From positions 248,001 through 312,000 of the forward strand of contig CAVZZJ010000006.1 in assembly GCA_963779735.1 (NCBI GenBank): a DNA stretch of 64,000 nt. Reading direction: 5' to 3'. Each line of letters opens with the position of its first letter. The stretch's first letter is position 1. Source of the stretch: Bog-473 sp963779735. GTDB lineage: Bacteria > Actinomycetota > Acidimicrobiia > Acidimicrobiales > RAAP-2. The position numbers and the translations under genes were made by a program. Below the pieces are notes generated by a model. That model saw only the letters and a list, made by a program, of their open reading frames with translations. It was not told the origin of the DNA and searched no databases. Below are positions 8,870 to 18,573 of the stretch, one piece after another.

Positions 8870-9001
8870 GACACGTGCTGTAAAGGCGCGCCCAACTTGA
8901 GGGCGCACCGCTCAGGACGGCCGCAGCCGCCTCGGGGCCCGATCGACGGCGCCCACCGGGAGCCGGCGCCCCACGAAACCGGCACGGGCTGGCCCAGCTC
9001 G

Positions 9002-9445
9002 CTATGGCCTCGGTGGCAGACGCGAGCGGTACGCCGCGGGCAAGAGCTCGAGGAGCTGGCCGTCGGGATCGCGGATGAAGAGGGCCATCCCCAGGTCGCT
9101 CTCCTCAATGATCTCCCCGCCGTGCTGTACCGCCTTTTCAGCGGCCGCCCGCACGTCGTCCACCGAGATCGAGAGGTGGGTCAGACCTGGCTCGTTCATG
9201 GTGCGCTGTCTGTAGGGGGCCGACGCGCCGGGAGCCGAATAGTGCATGAGTTCAAGCACGAAACCATCGAGGACGAGGTACGAAGCCGTAACCCCGAGAG
9301 GTGGTTGGAGGCAGTTCAGCTTGGCGGTTGCTTCGTCCGGTGGTTGGATCTCGTACCAGAATTGGAAGCCAAAAACCTCCTGATAGAAGCGCTTCGAGCG
9401 ATCGAGGTCCATGACGACCTGACCGGTGTGATTGTAGGTGCCCAT
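9002..9445 (-). CDS. VOC (glyoxalase/extradiol dioxygenase fold) protein
   Basis: A 147-aa protein with paired beta-alpha-beta-beta-beta units of the vicinal oxygen chelate superfamily. Metal-ligand candidates are H in YNHTGQVVMDL, E in LELMHYS, H in LTHLSISV, and E in LLELLP. It could be an epimerase, lyase or dioxygenase. The start at 9445 is chosen because GGAGG lies 6 nt upstream; the longer frame to 9538 lacks such a site. It is divergent from the acyl-CoA dehydrogenase pair, with 135 bp between them. Confidence 0.87.
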   Translation of the reverse strand: MGTYNHTGQVVMDLDRSKRFYQEVFGFQFWYEIQPPDEATAKLNCLQPPLGVTASYLVLDGFVLELMHYSAPGASAPYRQRTMNEPGLTHLSISVDDVRAAAEKAVQHGGEIIEESDLGMALFIRDPDGQLLELLPAAYRSRLPPRP

Positions 9446-9580
9446 GTAGTGCCTCCGATCGAGCGCAACATCCCAACTGTCCGGCGTCATCGTACGCGAT
9501 CTGCCGTCTTCCGCGCGATCTGGTGATAGCCTCGGCACCGCAATCGAAAGGCGAGCTGCCCTACAGGCGCCGAATGGCGC

Positions 9581-10751
9581 ATGGAGGTATCCGTCCTTGA
9601 ACAGCTTGACAAACGAGGCTTGGTGAGAGTGGACGTCGATCTCTCCGACGATCAGCAGCTGTTCCGTGATACGACTGCACGTTTCATTGAGGCACGTTGT
9701 CCGATGGAGACGGTGCGAGCAATGGCGGACAATCCGCTGTTGCGGGATCCGGGCATGCTGCGGGACGCCGGCGACCTCGGCTGGTTCGCACTGTTCGTTC
9801 CCGAGAAGTTCGGCGGGGGGACCGTCTCGGGATCTCCACTGCGTGATGCTGTTATCGTCGCCGAGGAGCGGGGCCGTCGCGTCCAGCCGGGTCCGTTCGT
9901 GGCGACGAATGTCGTGGCGTTCGCACTTGCCGAGGCGGGCCGGAAGCAGCAGCAGGAGGCGTGGCTCCCGCTCCTTGCTAGGGGCGAGGTGAACGCGTCG
10001 TGGGCGATCAGCGACCGTTCGGGCCTACCTGCCCCAGGCGCGCTCGAGAGCGCGAACCAACGGCACCGACCTGGAGCTCTCGGGCATTGCCGGACTGGTA
10101 TCCGACGCTGGCACTGCGGGCCTCTTGCTGGCCACTGCTCTCCGTGATTCCGGTGAAGTGGTGCAGTGTCTTGTACCCGCGAATGCTTCTGGCGTCGAGA
10201 TGGCGCGACTGACGGGTCTTGATCTCACCCGTGAGTTTTTCGACGTGTCCTTCAACGACGTGCGCGTCCCCGAGGACGCGGTGCTCGAAACCGACGATTC
10301 GAACTCGCTGCTCGACCGGCTTATAGACATTGCCGCCACTCTCACCGTTGCGGAATCGGTCGGTGCGATGAGCCGACTGCTCGAGTTGACCGTTGGCTAC
10401 GCGAAGCTCCGAACGGCATTTGGTCGTCCGATTGGCTCGTTTCAAGCGTTGAAACACCTGCTCGCCGATACCAGCTTCTCTGTCGAGGTGAGTGCGGCCG
10501 GCTTGACCGCCGCTGGTGACGCTGTAGACGGCGGCACTCTCGCCGCTTCGGAGGTTGCAAGCATCGCCAAGGCATACGTCGGCGACGCCGGGGTTGCAGT
10601 CGCGCAGGCCTGCCAGCAGACCCACGGCGGGATCGGCTTCACCTGGGAGCACGATCTGCACTTCTATCTTCGGCGTCTAGCCGTCGACCGGGTGCTCTAC
10701 GGCGACCCCTCATGGCACCGAGAGCGAATCTGCCGAATCCACGGCCTGTGA
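9581..10751 (+). pseudogene. Acyl-CoA dehydrogenase, smaller subunit type, frameshifted
   Basis: Two overlapping frames together make one ~390-aa acyl-CoA dehydrogenase. The first (to about 10050) holds the N-terminal helical domain (DQQLFRDTTARFIEARCP) and the middle-domain start WAISDRSG. The second resumes at RTNGTDLELSGIAGLVSDA and runs to the C-terminal HGGIGFTWEHDLHFYLRR motif. Only a one- or two-base shift near 10040-10055 separates them. The gene is otherwise complete, so an assembly error is as likely as a real mutation. The next gene, 16 bp away, encodes a second acyl-CoA dehydrogenase. Such pairs form alpha2beta2 enzymes in actinobacterial steroid side-chain breakdown. The exact start is uncertain. 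Confidence 0.85.
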
Positions 10752-10767
10752 CACGAGGACGGACACC

Positions 10768-12072
10768 ATGACTACAACGCCGCCGGTCGACCTCGACGCT
10801 TACCGACGCGAGGCTCGTGCTTGGATCGCCGCTAACCTCGCCCCAAAGGCAGTGAGGCAGGAGTCCCTCGCCGCCAACATGCGCGGGAGCCGCGAATACA
10901 CACGGGAGCAGATAGCGGCCGAACGGCCAAAGCAAAGGGCCTTGTTCGACGCTGGATACGCGGGGATCACATGGCCGGTCGCGTACGGCGGACAGGGCCT
11001 GTCCCGCGCGCACGAGCGTGCCTTCCTTGAAGAGGCCGCCGACTACGAGCTGCCCGATTTCGGGTACGCCGGCTCCATGACGCTTGGGGTTTGCGCCCAC
11101 GTCATGTTGGCGCATGCTTCGGAAGACTTCAAGTGTCGGCACTTGCCTCGCATGCTCAAGGGCGAGGAGCTCTGGGTACAGTTCTTCTCGGAGCCGTCGG
11201 GAGGATCGGACCTCGCCGGCATTCGGACGCGCGCGACTCGTGACGGCGATACGTGGATCCTCAACGGCGCCAAGGTGTGGAGTTCGTTCGCACACTTGGC
11301 CGACTGGGGTTTGTGTTTGGCTCGGACGAACTGGGGCGTTCCCAAGCATCGCGGTCTCACGTGGTTCGGGGTGCCGGTCGACACTGAGGGACTTACCCTG
11401 CGGGTTATCCGGCTCATCAACGGGGGAGCCGACTTCTGCGAGGAGTTTTTCGACGACGTCGTCATACCTGACGGCGAGCGGATAGGCGACGTCGATCAGG
11501 GATGGACGATCGCGCAGACAATGCTCGTGCATGAGCGTGGCGGGAGCACCGAGGTCCCAGAAGCGCCTCTCGAGCCGGGTCGGCTCGCCCCGGACCTCGT
11601 CGCTCTGGCGCGAGCGGTTGGTCGGATCGACGATCCCGAAGCTCGCCAGCTCATCGCTCGGGCCCACAGCCTGACCTTCCTCCGCGAGGCACTGAGCCGA
11701 CGCGTCAGGAGCACCCTGCGGCTTCACGATGCCAGCCCCGGCGTCGCCGCGTACTGGGCGCTCGCGCACGGCACCTTCGATGCGGAGCGGGCGAACCTCG
11801 GCATCGATCTCGCACGTGGTCATCTGGTCGCGTGGGAACCCTCGGAGACCGACAGCGTAAGTGCATCGACCGCTCTCGCTTTTCTCAACGGCAAGATCAA
11901 TTCGGTAGCCGGTGGTACGGATCAGATGCAGCGAAATGCCATCGGTGAGCAGGTTCTCGGGCTGCCCCGCGAACCGAGCTTCGACCGCGACAAGCCGTTC
12001 GACCAAGTCGTGCGCGATGCCGCCAATTGGGACGGACGTATCGGCGGCCCGACGGAGCGCAGACCCAGTTAG
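10768..12072 (+). CDS. Acyl-CoA dehydrogenase (partner of the preceding gene)
   Basis: A 434-aa FAD enzyme that introduces an alpha-beta double bond into an acyl-CoA. Visible features are the N-terminal helices, GYAGITWPVAYGGQGLS (residues about 69-85), the FAD-contacting FFSEPSGGSDLAG segment, the substrate-domain WILNGAKVWSSFA, and a C-terminal GGTDQMQRNAIGEQVLGLPREP. It follows its partner by 16 bp and is probably cotranscribed with it. The paired arrangement suggests a heteromeric enzyme for bulky acyl-CoAs, by analogy with the FadE pairs of mycobacterial cholesterol catabolism; this is inference. Confidence 0.93.
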   Translation: MTTTPPVDLDAYRREARAWIAANLAPKAVRQESLAANMRGSREYTREQIAAERPKQRALFDAGYAGITWPVAYGGQGLSRAHERAFLEEAADYELPDFGYAGSMTLGVCAHVMLAHASEDFKCRHLPRMLKGEELWVQFFSEPSGGSDLAGIRTRATRDGDTWILNGAKVWSSFAHLADWGLCLARTNWGVPKHRGLTWFGVPVDTEGLTLRVIRLINGGADFCEEFFDDVVIPDGERIGDVDQGWTIAQTMLVHERGGSTEVPEAPLEPGRLAPDLVALARAVGRIDDPEARQLIARAHSLTFLREALSRRVRSTLRLHDASPGVAAYWALAHGTFDAERANLGIDLARGHLVAWEPSETDSVSASTALAFLNGKINSVAGGTDQMQRNAIGEQVLGLPREPSFDRDKPFDQVVRDAANWDGRIGGPTERRPS

Positions 12073-12171
12073 GCGTGTCTGCCAAGAAACCACGTCTTGA
12101 TGGTTCGAGCGAAATCGCAGGGAGTCATTCACTGTGACGTGGTCATTGGACGCATAGCGAAGCACGAACGC

Positions 12172-13737
12172 TCACGACACCGCCATGGTCCAGTAGCTGA
12201 GCACGCCACCGATGTACGGAACGTTTTGGAGATTCTTCACTGACTTGCTGGCCGCCGCCACCGTCGGAAAATAGTCCACGGGAATTATTAGTGCGTTCTT
12301 GACGATGAACTCCTGCATTTGATCCCAGACCTCGGTCAGCTGAGGACTGCCCGTTGGCAACGCCGAGGCCCTGGCGATGAGGGCCGTCAAGGTCGGGTTG
12401 CTGTAGTTGCAGACATCACCGATCTCACCGACTATGAACGGGTTGAGTTTGCCCAGACCCGTCGAAATGGTGGGGTTCACCGCCATCGCAGCGATGTGGC
12501 GCACGTAGAAGTCGTTCACGTAGTTGGAGGACTGGAGGATCTGCACGGAGACACCGATCTGCTTCCATTCCGATTGGAGAACGGTCGCTATCTGATCAGT
12601 GGCCGGCTCCGGCAACGGCAGAATGGTGGTGGAGAATCCATGTGGGTATCCCGCCTCTTGGAGGAGCTTCTTCGCTTTGCCGGGGTTGTAGGCGTAGTAC
12701 CCGGTGAGGCTCTTGTCGTAGAGCGCGAGGGTCGACGGGAACAAGGTCCAGGCTGGCTCACCCTTGCCGTAGAGGAGCGAATTATTGATGGCATCTCGGT
12801 TGATCGCGTAGTTCAACGCTTGGCGTACTTTCACATCGGCCAATGGGCCCGAGGATTTGCACATTGGGACCCAGTACATACCCCCGTCTTGGAATGAGAA
12901 CGTGACCTGTAGCGAGCTCTGGCCTTTGAGTACCGGGATGTCGCTGGTCGGAAGCGAATCCAGCGCGTTGACTTCGCCGGACTCGAGGGCGCTCACCTGT
13001 TGGGGGCCCGGGGGTACCGACACGAAGGTGATTCCAGCGAGATGAATGTTCTTGGCATCCCAGTACCTGGGATTCTTGACCAGAACGAGCTTTTCGGCCG
13101 TGGCGTAGCTCTTGAACATGAAGGGCCCTGCTCCGACGGGATCGGTTCCGAGCGTCCCCGCCGCAGCGGCCGTCGGGGACACGATGAAGGCCTCCTGGTT
13201 AGCCAATAGCGGATAGAAGGTGTTGGCCACCGGCTGGGAGAAATTGAGCACGAGCGAGGTTGGCCCGGTGACGTCAATGGACGAGATGTCGTAGAGTGAG
13301 GTGTTGAAGCCAGACCTATTCGTCGTAGTGATATTGCGCTCGAGCCCGGCTTTTACTGCCGCTGCCGTAAACGGGGTGCCGTCGGAGAAGACCTCTCCTG
13401 GGCGGACCACGATGGCAATGGTCGAGGGATTGACGACGTTTACCTTCGAGGCGAGGTCTGGGACGAATGTGCCGCTCGGCGTCTCACGCAAGAGGCCCCC
13501 ATAGATGGGCAAGTCGTAGATGAGATTGCCCGAGGCAACGGTGAATGTCACCGGGTCGAACTCGACCGGGACGCTGCTCCCGGACAGGTCGGCTCCGACC
13601 GTGAGGACACCACCGCCGTTCGAGGCGGCACCCGCTCTGCTGTCAGTTGCCGCCAACACCTGGGCACTCAACACCAGGCCGAGGGTGATCACGACCATCG
13701 TGAACGCTCGAGAAGCTTCCATCGCCTTGCTCTTCAT
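12172..13737 (-). CDS. ABC transporter substrate-binding protein (peptide/nickel type, family 5), orphan
   Basis: A 521-aa extracytoplasmic binding protein of the SBP_bac_5 family. An N-terminal hydrophobic signal segment (about 13-30) lacks a lipobox cysteine, so it is probably a cleaved secreted or anchored protein rather than a lipoprotein. Family hallmarks include LNFSQPVANTFYPLLANQ, DPVGAGPFMFKSY and VKVRQALNYAINRDAI (about 310-325). No intact permease or ATPase gene adjoins it. The 350 bp upstream hold what look like remnants of both, so uptake by this system is probably lost unless components are elsewhere. It converges on the acyl-CoA dehydrogenase gene. Confidence 0.92.
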   Translation of the reverse strand: MKSKAMEASRAFTMVVITLGLVLSAQVLAATDSRAGAASNGGGVLTVGADLSGSSVPVEFDPVTFTVASGNLIYDLPIYGGLLRETPSGTFVPDLASKVNVVNPSTIAIVVRPGEVFSDGTPFTAAAVKAGLERNITTTNRSGFNTSLYDISSIDVTGPTSLVLNFSQPVANTFYPLLANQEAFIVSPTAAAAGTLGTDPVGAGPFMFKSYATAEKLVLVKNPRYWDAKNIHLAGITFVSVPPGPQQVSALESGEVNALDSLPTSDIPVLKGQSSLQVTFSFQDGGMYWVPMCKSSGPLADVKVRQALNYAINRDAINNSLLYGKGEPAWTLFPSTLALYDKSLTGYYAYNPGKAKKLLQEAGYPHGFSTTILPLPEPATDQIATVLQSEWKQIGVSVQILQSSNYVNDFYVRHIAAMAVNPTISTGLGKLNPFIVGEIGDVCNYSNPTLTALIARASALPTGSPQLTEVWDQMQEFIVKNALIIPVDYFPTVAAASKSVKNLQNVPYIGGVLSYWTMAVS

Positions 13738-13740
13738 TTT

Positions 13741-14083
13741 GTGTCAGCTCATCCTTCCGATAGGAGGCACCCGTGAGCTGAGCGCCCTTTGTAGGTTGAA
13801 GATCTCGGCCGTACCCGTTGGATCGGCCAGGTGACAGCGCACGGTCTCCCCTCCGTCGTGGCTGTCCGCCGGCTCGATGGTGGGACACCTCCATGCCGGC
13901 CCGGGTCCGTTGAGGGCGAGGCCCAAAGCAGCGCCTGGGTGGGGATGCCCAGGTGTTGATGTACTCACCATCACGACGGCCGGATCGTCGCGGACCAGGG
14001 CCCGCAAAGAAGCGGCACTGAAGGGAGACGATGAGCAGTACCGAGATGACGCTCAGAAGACGGTGGACGACCAATCTGCCCAC
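13741..14083 (-). pseudogene. Probable remnants of peptide ABC permease and ATPase genes
   Basis: The interval upstream of the binding-protein gene has no intact gene. Read on the minus strand, a GTG at 14083 with a G-rich ribosome site starts GRLVVHRLLSVISVLLIVSL, which resembles the first membrane helix of DppB-type permeases. About 150 bp later, another frame reads CPTIEPADS, then GGETVRCHLAD, like the C-terminal cysteine segment of Opp/Dpp ATPases. Together they suggest that a permease-permease-ATPase block was deleted, joining the 5' end of one gene to the 3' end of another. This is inference from short matches. Confidence 0.45.
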
Positions 14084-14123
14084 TAGACCCCCCCTCGCTA
14101 AATCTGGACTCCACCCGTCGTAC

Positions 14124-15008
14124 TTATGACGCGAGCAGACTGGGCCGGATCCCTCCTTCCACTCCCGCCGCTGCGTCGAAATAGGGCCGGTCGCCCGCTA
14201 TCTCGACTCGACGGATGCTCCGTACCTGGGGAAAGTAGTCGCCAGCGCTTCGATGGTTGGTGCAACGCTCGTCCCAGATGGCCAGGTCTCCGGGTTGCCA
14301 GCGCCAGCGGCAGTGGAAGCGCGGGTCCTCAATGTGGTGGGCGAGAAGGTCAAGCAGTGCTCGGCTCTCGTCATCGTGCATCCCCTCGATGTGCCGCATG
14401 AACCGACCACCGAGGAACAGGGATCGACGTCCGGTATCGGGATGGGACCGAACGAGCGGATGGGTAACGGGCGGGTATGCCTCGAGCATCTTCTTGCCTA
14501 GCAGTTCCATGGCCGGCCCGTCGACTTTCTTGCGCATACCGGCAACAAAGCTTTGGCAGTCATGGACGACCTCCAAACCGGCTAGGAGCTGCTGCATTGT
14601 GGGCGAAAGGGCTTCGTAGGCGGCGGTCATCGAAGCCCAGAGAGTGTCGCCGCCACGCTCTGGCACCACTTCGGCCTGGAGCAGGGCGTACTTCGGCGGC
14701 TCGGCAACGTAGGTGACGTCGGTATGCCAGTAGTCGGCTTGGGACGGGCTATCGGGACCGTCGCTGATGACCTGGAACGTGGGTTCTGTGGCCCCGGTGA
14801 GCCGCGAAAGCGGGAAGATGGCGATTTCGCCAAAGGCGGTAGCCGCCTTCATGTGCTCTTCGGGCGTCAAATTGGCTGCACGAAAGAAGATGACCTCATA
14901 GTGATGAAGGGCGTCGAGCACCCCGGCAATCTGGTCGCCGCTCAGCGAGCGGAGATCCACACCCCGCACCTCCGCCCCCAACGCTCCTGCCACGGGCACA
15001 GTCTCCAC
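14124..15008 (-). CDS. TauD/TfdA family 2-oxoglutarate-dependent dioxygenase
   Basis: A 294-aa non-heme iron dioxygenase. The facial triad is visible as H95-x-D97 in YWHTDVTY and distal H252 in TNHRSAGDY, with arginines at about 263-267 to bind 2-oxoglutarate. Family members hydroxylate taurine, alkyl sulfates, phenoxyacetates and similar compounds, often releasing sulfite or an aldehyde. The GTG at 15008 follows GGGAGGGG by about 6 nt and is preferred over an upstream frame extension. It diverges from a LysR gene, which probably controls it, and an arylsulfatase lies 1.2 kb away, hinting at organosulfur use. Confidence 0.92.
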   Translation of the reverse strand: METVPVAGALGAEVRGVDLRSLSGDQIAGVLDALHHYEVIFFRAANLTPEEHMKAATAFGEIAIFPLSRLTGATEPTFQVISDGPDSPSQADYWHTDVTYVAEPPKYALLQAEVVPERGGDTLWASMTAAYEALSPTMQQLLAGLEVVHDCQSFVAGMRKKVDGPAMELLGKKMLEAYPPVTHPLVRSHPDTGRRSLFLGGRFMRHIEGMHDDESRALLDLLAHHIEDPRFHCRWRWQPGDLAIWDERCTNHRSAGDYFPQVRSIRRVEIAGDRPYFDAAAGVEGGIRPSLLAS

Positions 15009-15110
15009 GACGTCCCCTCCCTTTCGGCTTCTACCCACAGGATCGCGCCTTGTGAGCCATTCGTCCAATAATATCTGTCCACCCGTCACATGCAGGAGAT
15101 GAATGATCGC

Positions 15111-15993
15111 ATGGAGTTACGCCACCTACAGTCCGTAGTTGCGATTGCCGATCACGGGACCTTCACCGACGCGGCGGCAGCGCTGCACATGAGCCAACCG
15201 GCGCTCTCCCATGCAGTCGCCCATCTCGAGCGCGAACTCGGCTTGCGGCTCTTCGACCGCTCCTCTCAAGGGGCGCGATTGACACCGGCAGGCACGGCCT
15301 TTCTCGGGCCGGCGCGTCGGGCGCTTGCCGAGGTAAGCAATAGCCAAGCGGCAGCGGAAGCCGTCGCCGGGGTGCTCAGCGGCGAGCTGCGCGTCACGGG
15401 CGTCCGAACGGCGACAATCGAGACGGCGCACCTCGTCGTCGAGTTCCATGCCCGCCACCCGGGCGTCCATCTCCTAATAGAGGAACCGACCGGCGACAGA
15501 AGAGTAATCGACGCCGTACGCAGCGGGCGTTGCGACATCGGTGTGATCCACTCCGTTGAGAAGCCGACCGACCTCCTCGGTGTAGTCGCGGGCTCGCAGA
15601 ACATCGTCGCGATTTTCGCGGAATCTCTCGCGCCGCGAACCAAATCGGTTACAGAAGAATTCCTCGGCGGCGTCCCCCTTATCGCTCCAGTATCGGGTAC
15701 TCGGGCCCGGGCGGCATATGACGCTCGATTCCGCGAAATTCGCGACGCGGCCACCCGTAGCAGCCGAGTGCTCCGACCACACCACGATAATTGAAATGGT
15801 ACGCGGTGGGTTGGGCGCGGCACTGATATCCGATTCCCGCGCGGCCGCCGTCGACACAGACGGAATCGCCATCCGTCACATCCGCCCCCGACTGAGTCCC
15901 GAGCTCATGGCCATCCGAAGGCACGAAGCATCGCCATCCGCCGATGCGTTTACGGCAATGCTTCAGCAGCGACTCCACCCCGATAAAGCGTGA
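15111..15993 (+). pseudogene. LysR-family regulator, frameshifted
   Basis: The N-terminal winged helix-turn-helix (MELRHLQSVVAIADHGTFTD, then ALHMSQPALSHAVAHLE) and most of the effector domain are in one frame to about 15750. The last ~75 residues (VRGGLGAALISDSRAAAV onward) are in the next frame to 15993. One indel near 15750-15765 accounts for this. If real, the product would lose the second effector lobe. The ATG at 15111 is chosen because MELRHLQ is the usual family start; in-frame ATGs at 15090 and 15099 are alternatives. It is divergent from the TauD gene across about 100 bp containing an AT-rich AATAATAT patch (15067-15074), typical of a self- and target-regulating LysR arrangement. 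Confidence 0.87.
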
Positions 15994-16082
15994 AGACGGC
16001 GTAGGAGACGATGAGCGGCCGGGAGATGGCGTTCGCCGGGCGACGTAGAACAACCTCCGTCCTCAGGTTCCCCGCAGATAAA

Positions 16083-16111
16083 TCGACAAGCACAGTAATC
16101 AGGGCTATATA
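16083..16111 (+). promoter_or_regulatory. Candidate promoter for the arylsulfatase gene
   Basis: TCGACA (16083-16088), a 17-nt spacer, then TATATA (16106-16111). This predicts a start near 16118 and a leader of about 50 nt. Inferred from consensus and spacing. Confidence 0.42.
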
Positions 16112-16166
16112 AGTGCTCAGTCGGCTAGCGCCGAGACCGTCCAGGTACTGTCGCCAGGAGCAAGAG

Positions 16167-18431
16167 ATGACTGACGTCCTACGGAGAATTCCAGACTACC
16201 AAGCACCGTGGACACCGAATCCCCGGCCGGGTGCGGACGCACCGAACGTGGTGATGATTGTGCTGGACGACACCGGCTTCGCCCAGCTTGGTGCGTACGG
16301 CTCTGACATCTCGACTCCGTATATCGACCGGCTGGCCAGGGAAGGGCTTCTGTTCAATCGCTTTCACGTGACCGCCCTGTGCTCGCCCACGAGGGCGTGC
16401 CTCTTGACCGGAAGGAATCACCACGCCGTGGGGGTGGGGTTCCTCGTCGACACACCTATGGCGCTGCCCGGCTACTCGGGGCGCATCCCTCCGTCGGCTG
16501 CGCCACTGCCGCGCGTGCTGAAGGACGGCGGGTACAACACGCTGGCAGTTGGCAAGTGGCACCTCCTGCCGCGGGGTGAGCGGACCGCTGCGGGACCATT
16601 CGACCGCTGGCCTCTTGGGTTCGGCTTCGAGCGCTACTACGGGTTTCTGCAGGGTGACGCCAACCAATGGACACCGAATCTCGCGAAGGACAACCACTAC
16701 ATTGATCCGCCGTCGCGGCCCGAGGACGGCTATCACCTGACCGAAGACCTTGCGGACCAAGCGATCCGCATGGTCCTTGAACAGAAGCACTCGGCCAAGG
16801 ACAAACCCTTCTTCTTGTACTGGGCCCTCGGCGCAATGCACGCGCCGCACCATGTGGCTGCGGAGTGGGTAGAACCGTATGTCGGGCGCTTCAATGATGG
16901 ATGGGATCGATGGAGAGAACGAACGTTCGAACGACAAGTGGGGGCTGGTCTTGTGCCACCGGGGACGGTGTTGACGCAGCGGCCGTCGTGGGTCGAACCC
17001 TGGAATCAGTTGTCACCCGACGAGCGACGCATGCACGCCCGTGGCCAAGAGGTCTTCGCGGGATTTCTCACCCACACCGACGCCCAGATCGGTCGGGTTC
17101 TCAGCTTTCTCGAGCAGATAGGAGAACTGGACAACACCATCGTTGTGCTCCTTTCCGACAATGGAGCCAGCGCCGAAGGTGGTCGGCTCGGAACCTTCAA
17201 CGAACACCGCTTCTCGAGTCGCATGGAGGAGTCGGTCCAAGGGAACCTGGGCGTACTCCCAGAATGGGGTGGATTTCGCTCGGTCAACCACTACTCATGG
17301 GGATGGGCTTGGGCCGGCAATACGCCATTCCGCCTTTGGAAGCGGTATACGTGGCTCGGGGGCACCCGAACACCCCTGCTCGTTCGCTGGCCCCGTGGCA
17401 TTGGCGCTAGAGGGGAGGTCCGGCAACAGTTTTGCCACACGGTCGATATCATGCCGACCGTGCTCGAGGCGTGCGGCATCGCAAAGCCCGGTACCGTAGG
17501 CGGCGTTCCACAGGACCCCTTCGACGGCGCCAGCATCGTTCCCGTCTTCGACGATCCCGAAGCCCCCGCTCCCCGTCAGACGCAGTACTTCGAGATGCTT
17601 GGCTCAAGGTCCATCGTCCACAACGGGTGGAAGGCGACTACTGATCACGTCTCCCAGGGCGTCGTCGATGAGGAAGGGCTGATGACAGGCAGCCGAGACT
17701 TTGCTACGGATCACTGGGCACTCTTCAGTCCCGATGACTTTTCGGAAGCCCGAGATGCCGCTGATGAACACCCTGAAATGGTGAGGGAACTCGAGCAGCT
17801 CTGGCTGATCGAAGCAGGCCGCAACAATGTTCTGCCGCTCAGCGAGGGTCTCGCCTCGCGACTTCACTTGGTGATCCGCCCGGAGTATCCACCGGGTCAG
17901 CGGCAGGTCTTCTATCCTGGGGCGACGATCACGGACGAAGCCCTTCCGTGGTTAGGCGCAGGCTTCGTGATCCATGTCGACGCCGAAGTACCGCCGGGAG
18001 ACGCCGGTGGCGTCTTGTGCGCACTGGGTGATTGGAATGGCGGCTTCGCACTCTATGTGTCGGGTTCGCGTCTGAATTTCGCCTTCCGCCCTGCAGGTGA
18101 GCTCGCCTCGACGACCGCGGACCAGCTCCTGACTGCAGGCGATCACGTGCTGTCTGTTGCCTGCGTTCCGCAGGCTGATGGGGTCGAGTTCGTGCTGAGC
18201 TGTGATGGCCACGGTATCGGCCGTTCTACGAAGAGAATGGCCATGCCTTTGGCTTTCCAACACGGCGGCACTAGGTTGCGAATCGGCGAAGACGTCGGGT
18301 TTCCGGTCGTTGACTCGTATGAACCCCCCTTTGCCTGGAGCGGTCTCATCCGGCATGTGTCTGTCGAGGCGTTGGGACCGCCGCCATTGCCATCACGGCG
18401 GGACGTCACCGACGCTTTGCGAGCCGAATAG
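16167..18431 (+). CDS. Arylsulfatase (formylglycine-dependent sulfatase)
   Basis: A 754-aa type I sulfatase. Metal-binding aspartates are at IVLDDTGFAQLG (D34, D35). The activation motif C72-S-P-T-R76 with following LLTGRN shows that Cys72 would be converted to formylglycine. Later motifs are AVGKWHLLPRG and LLSDNGASAEGG. The C-terminal ~200 residues look like a beta-sandwich accessory domain. It hydrolyses sulfate esters. No signal peptide is evident, so it may be cytoplasmic. The ATG at 16167 has AGGAG about 7 nt upstream; the frame extends to 16113 without such a site. It needs a formylglycine-generating enzyme, not seen here. Confidence 0.94.
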   Translation: MTDVLRRIPDYQAPWTPNPRPGADAPNVVMIVLDDTGFAQLGAYGSDISTPYIDRLAREGLLFNRFHVTALCSPTRACLLTGRNHHAVGVGFLVDTPMALPGYSGRIPPSAAPLPRVLKDGGYNTLAVGKWHLLPRGERTAAGPFDRWPLGFGFERYYGFLQGDANQWTPNLAKDNHYIDPPSRPEDGYHLTEDLADQAIRMVLEQKHSAKDKPFFLYWALGAMHAPHHVAAEWVEPYVGRFNDGWDRWRERTFERQVGAGLVPPGTVLTQRPSWVEPWNQLSPDERRMHARGQEVFAGFLTHTDAQIGRVLSFLEQIGELDNTIVVLLSDNGASAEGGRLGTFNEHRFSSRMEESVQGNLGVLPEWGGFRSVNHYSWGWAWAGNTPFRLWKRYTWLGGTRTPLLVRWPRGIGARGEVRQQFCHTVDIMPTVLEACGIAKPGTVGGVPQDPFDGASIVPVFDDPEAPAPRQTQYFEMLGSRSIVHNGWKATTDHVSQGVVDEEGLMTGSRDFATDHWALFSPDDFSEARDAADEHPEMVRELEQLWLIEAGRNNVLPLSEGLASRLHLVIRPEYPPGQRQVFYPGATITDEALPWLGAGFVIHVDAEVPPGDAGGVLCALGDWNGGFALYVSGSRLNFAFRPAGELASTTADQLLTAGDHVLSVACVPQADGVEFVLSCDGHGIGRSTKRMAMPLAFQHGGTRLRIGEDVGFPVVDSYEPPFAWSGLIRHVSVEALGPPPLPSRRDVTDALRAE

Positions 18432-18573
18432 AAACGAACCAAGAAGCCATGCCCTTTTGGCCGGGAGCTGGCATCGTGGGCCCTCCTCGGCTACCTCCTG
18501 CGAGGGATCGATGTCGACCTTGCAACCGGGAGCCTCTCTTTATGGTCTCAGATCGTAGTTTTACCTGGTCAAG

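Noticed and set aside
7310..8908. Long minus-strand open frame opposite the amidohydrolase
   Set aside because: It is the antisense of a clear amidohydrolase; composition is Gly/Arg/His-rich with no domain, typical of GC-rich shadows.
10639..12165. 508-codon minus-strand frame over the second acyl-CoA dehydrogenase
   Set aside because: Antisense of a well-conserved acyl-CoA dehydrogenase; no recognisable domain.
15009..15110. LysR box between the TauD and LysR genes
   Set aside because: ATT-N8-AAT was seen at 15059-15072, but symmetry and spacing do not match a T-N11-A motif well enough.
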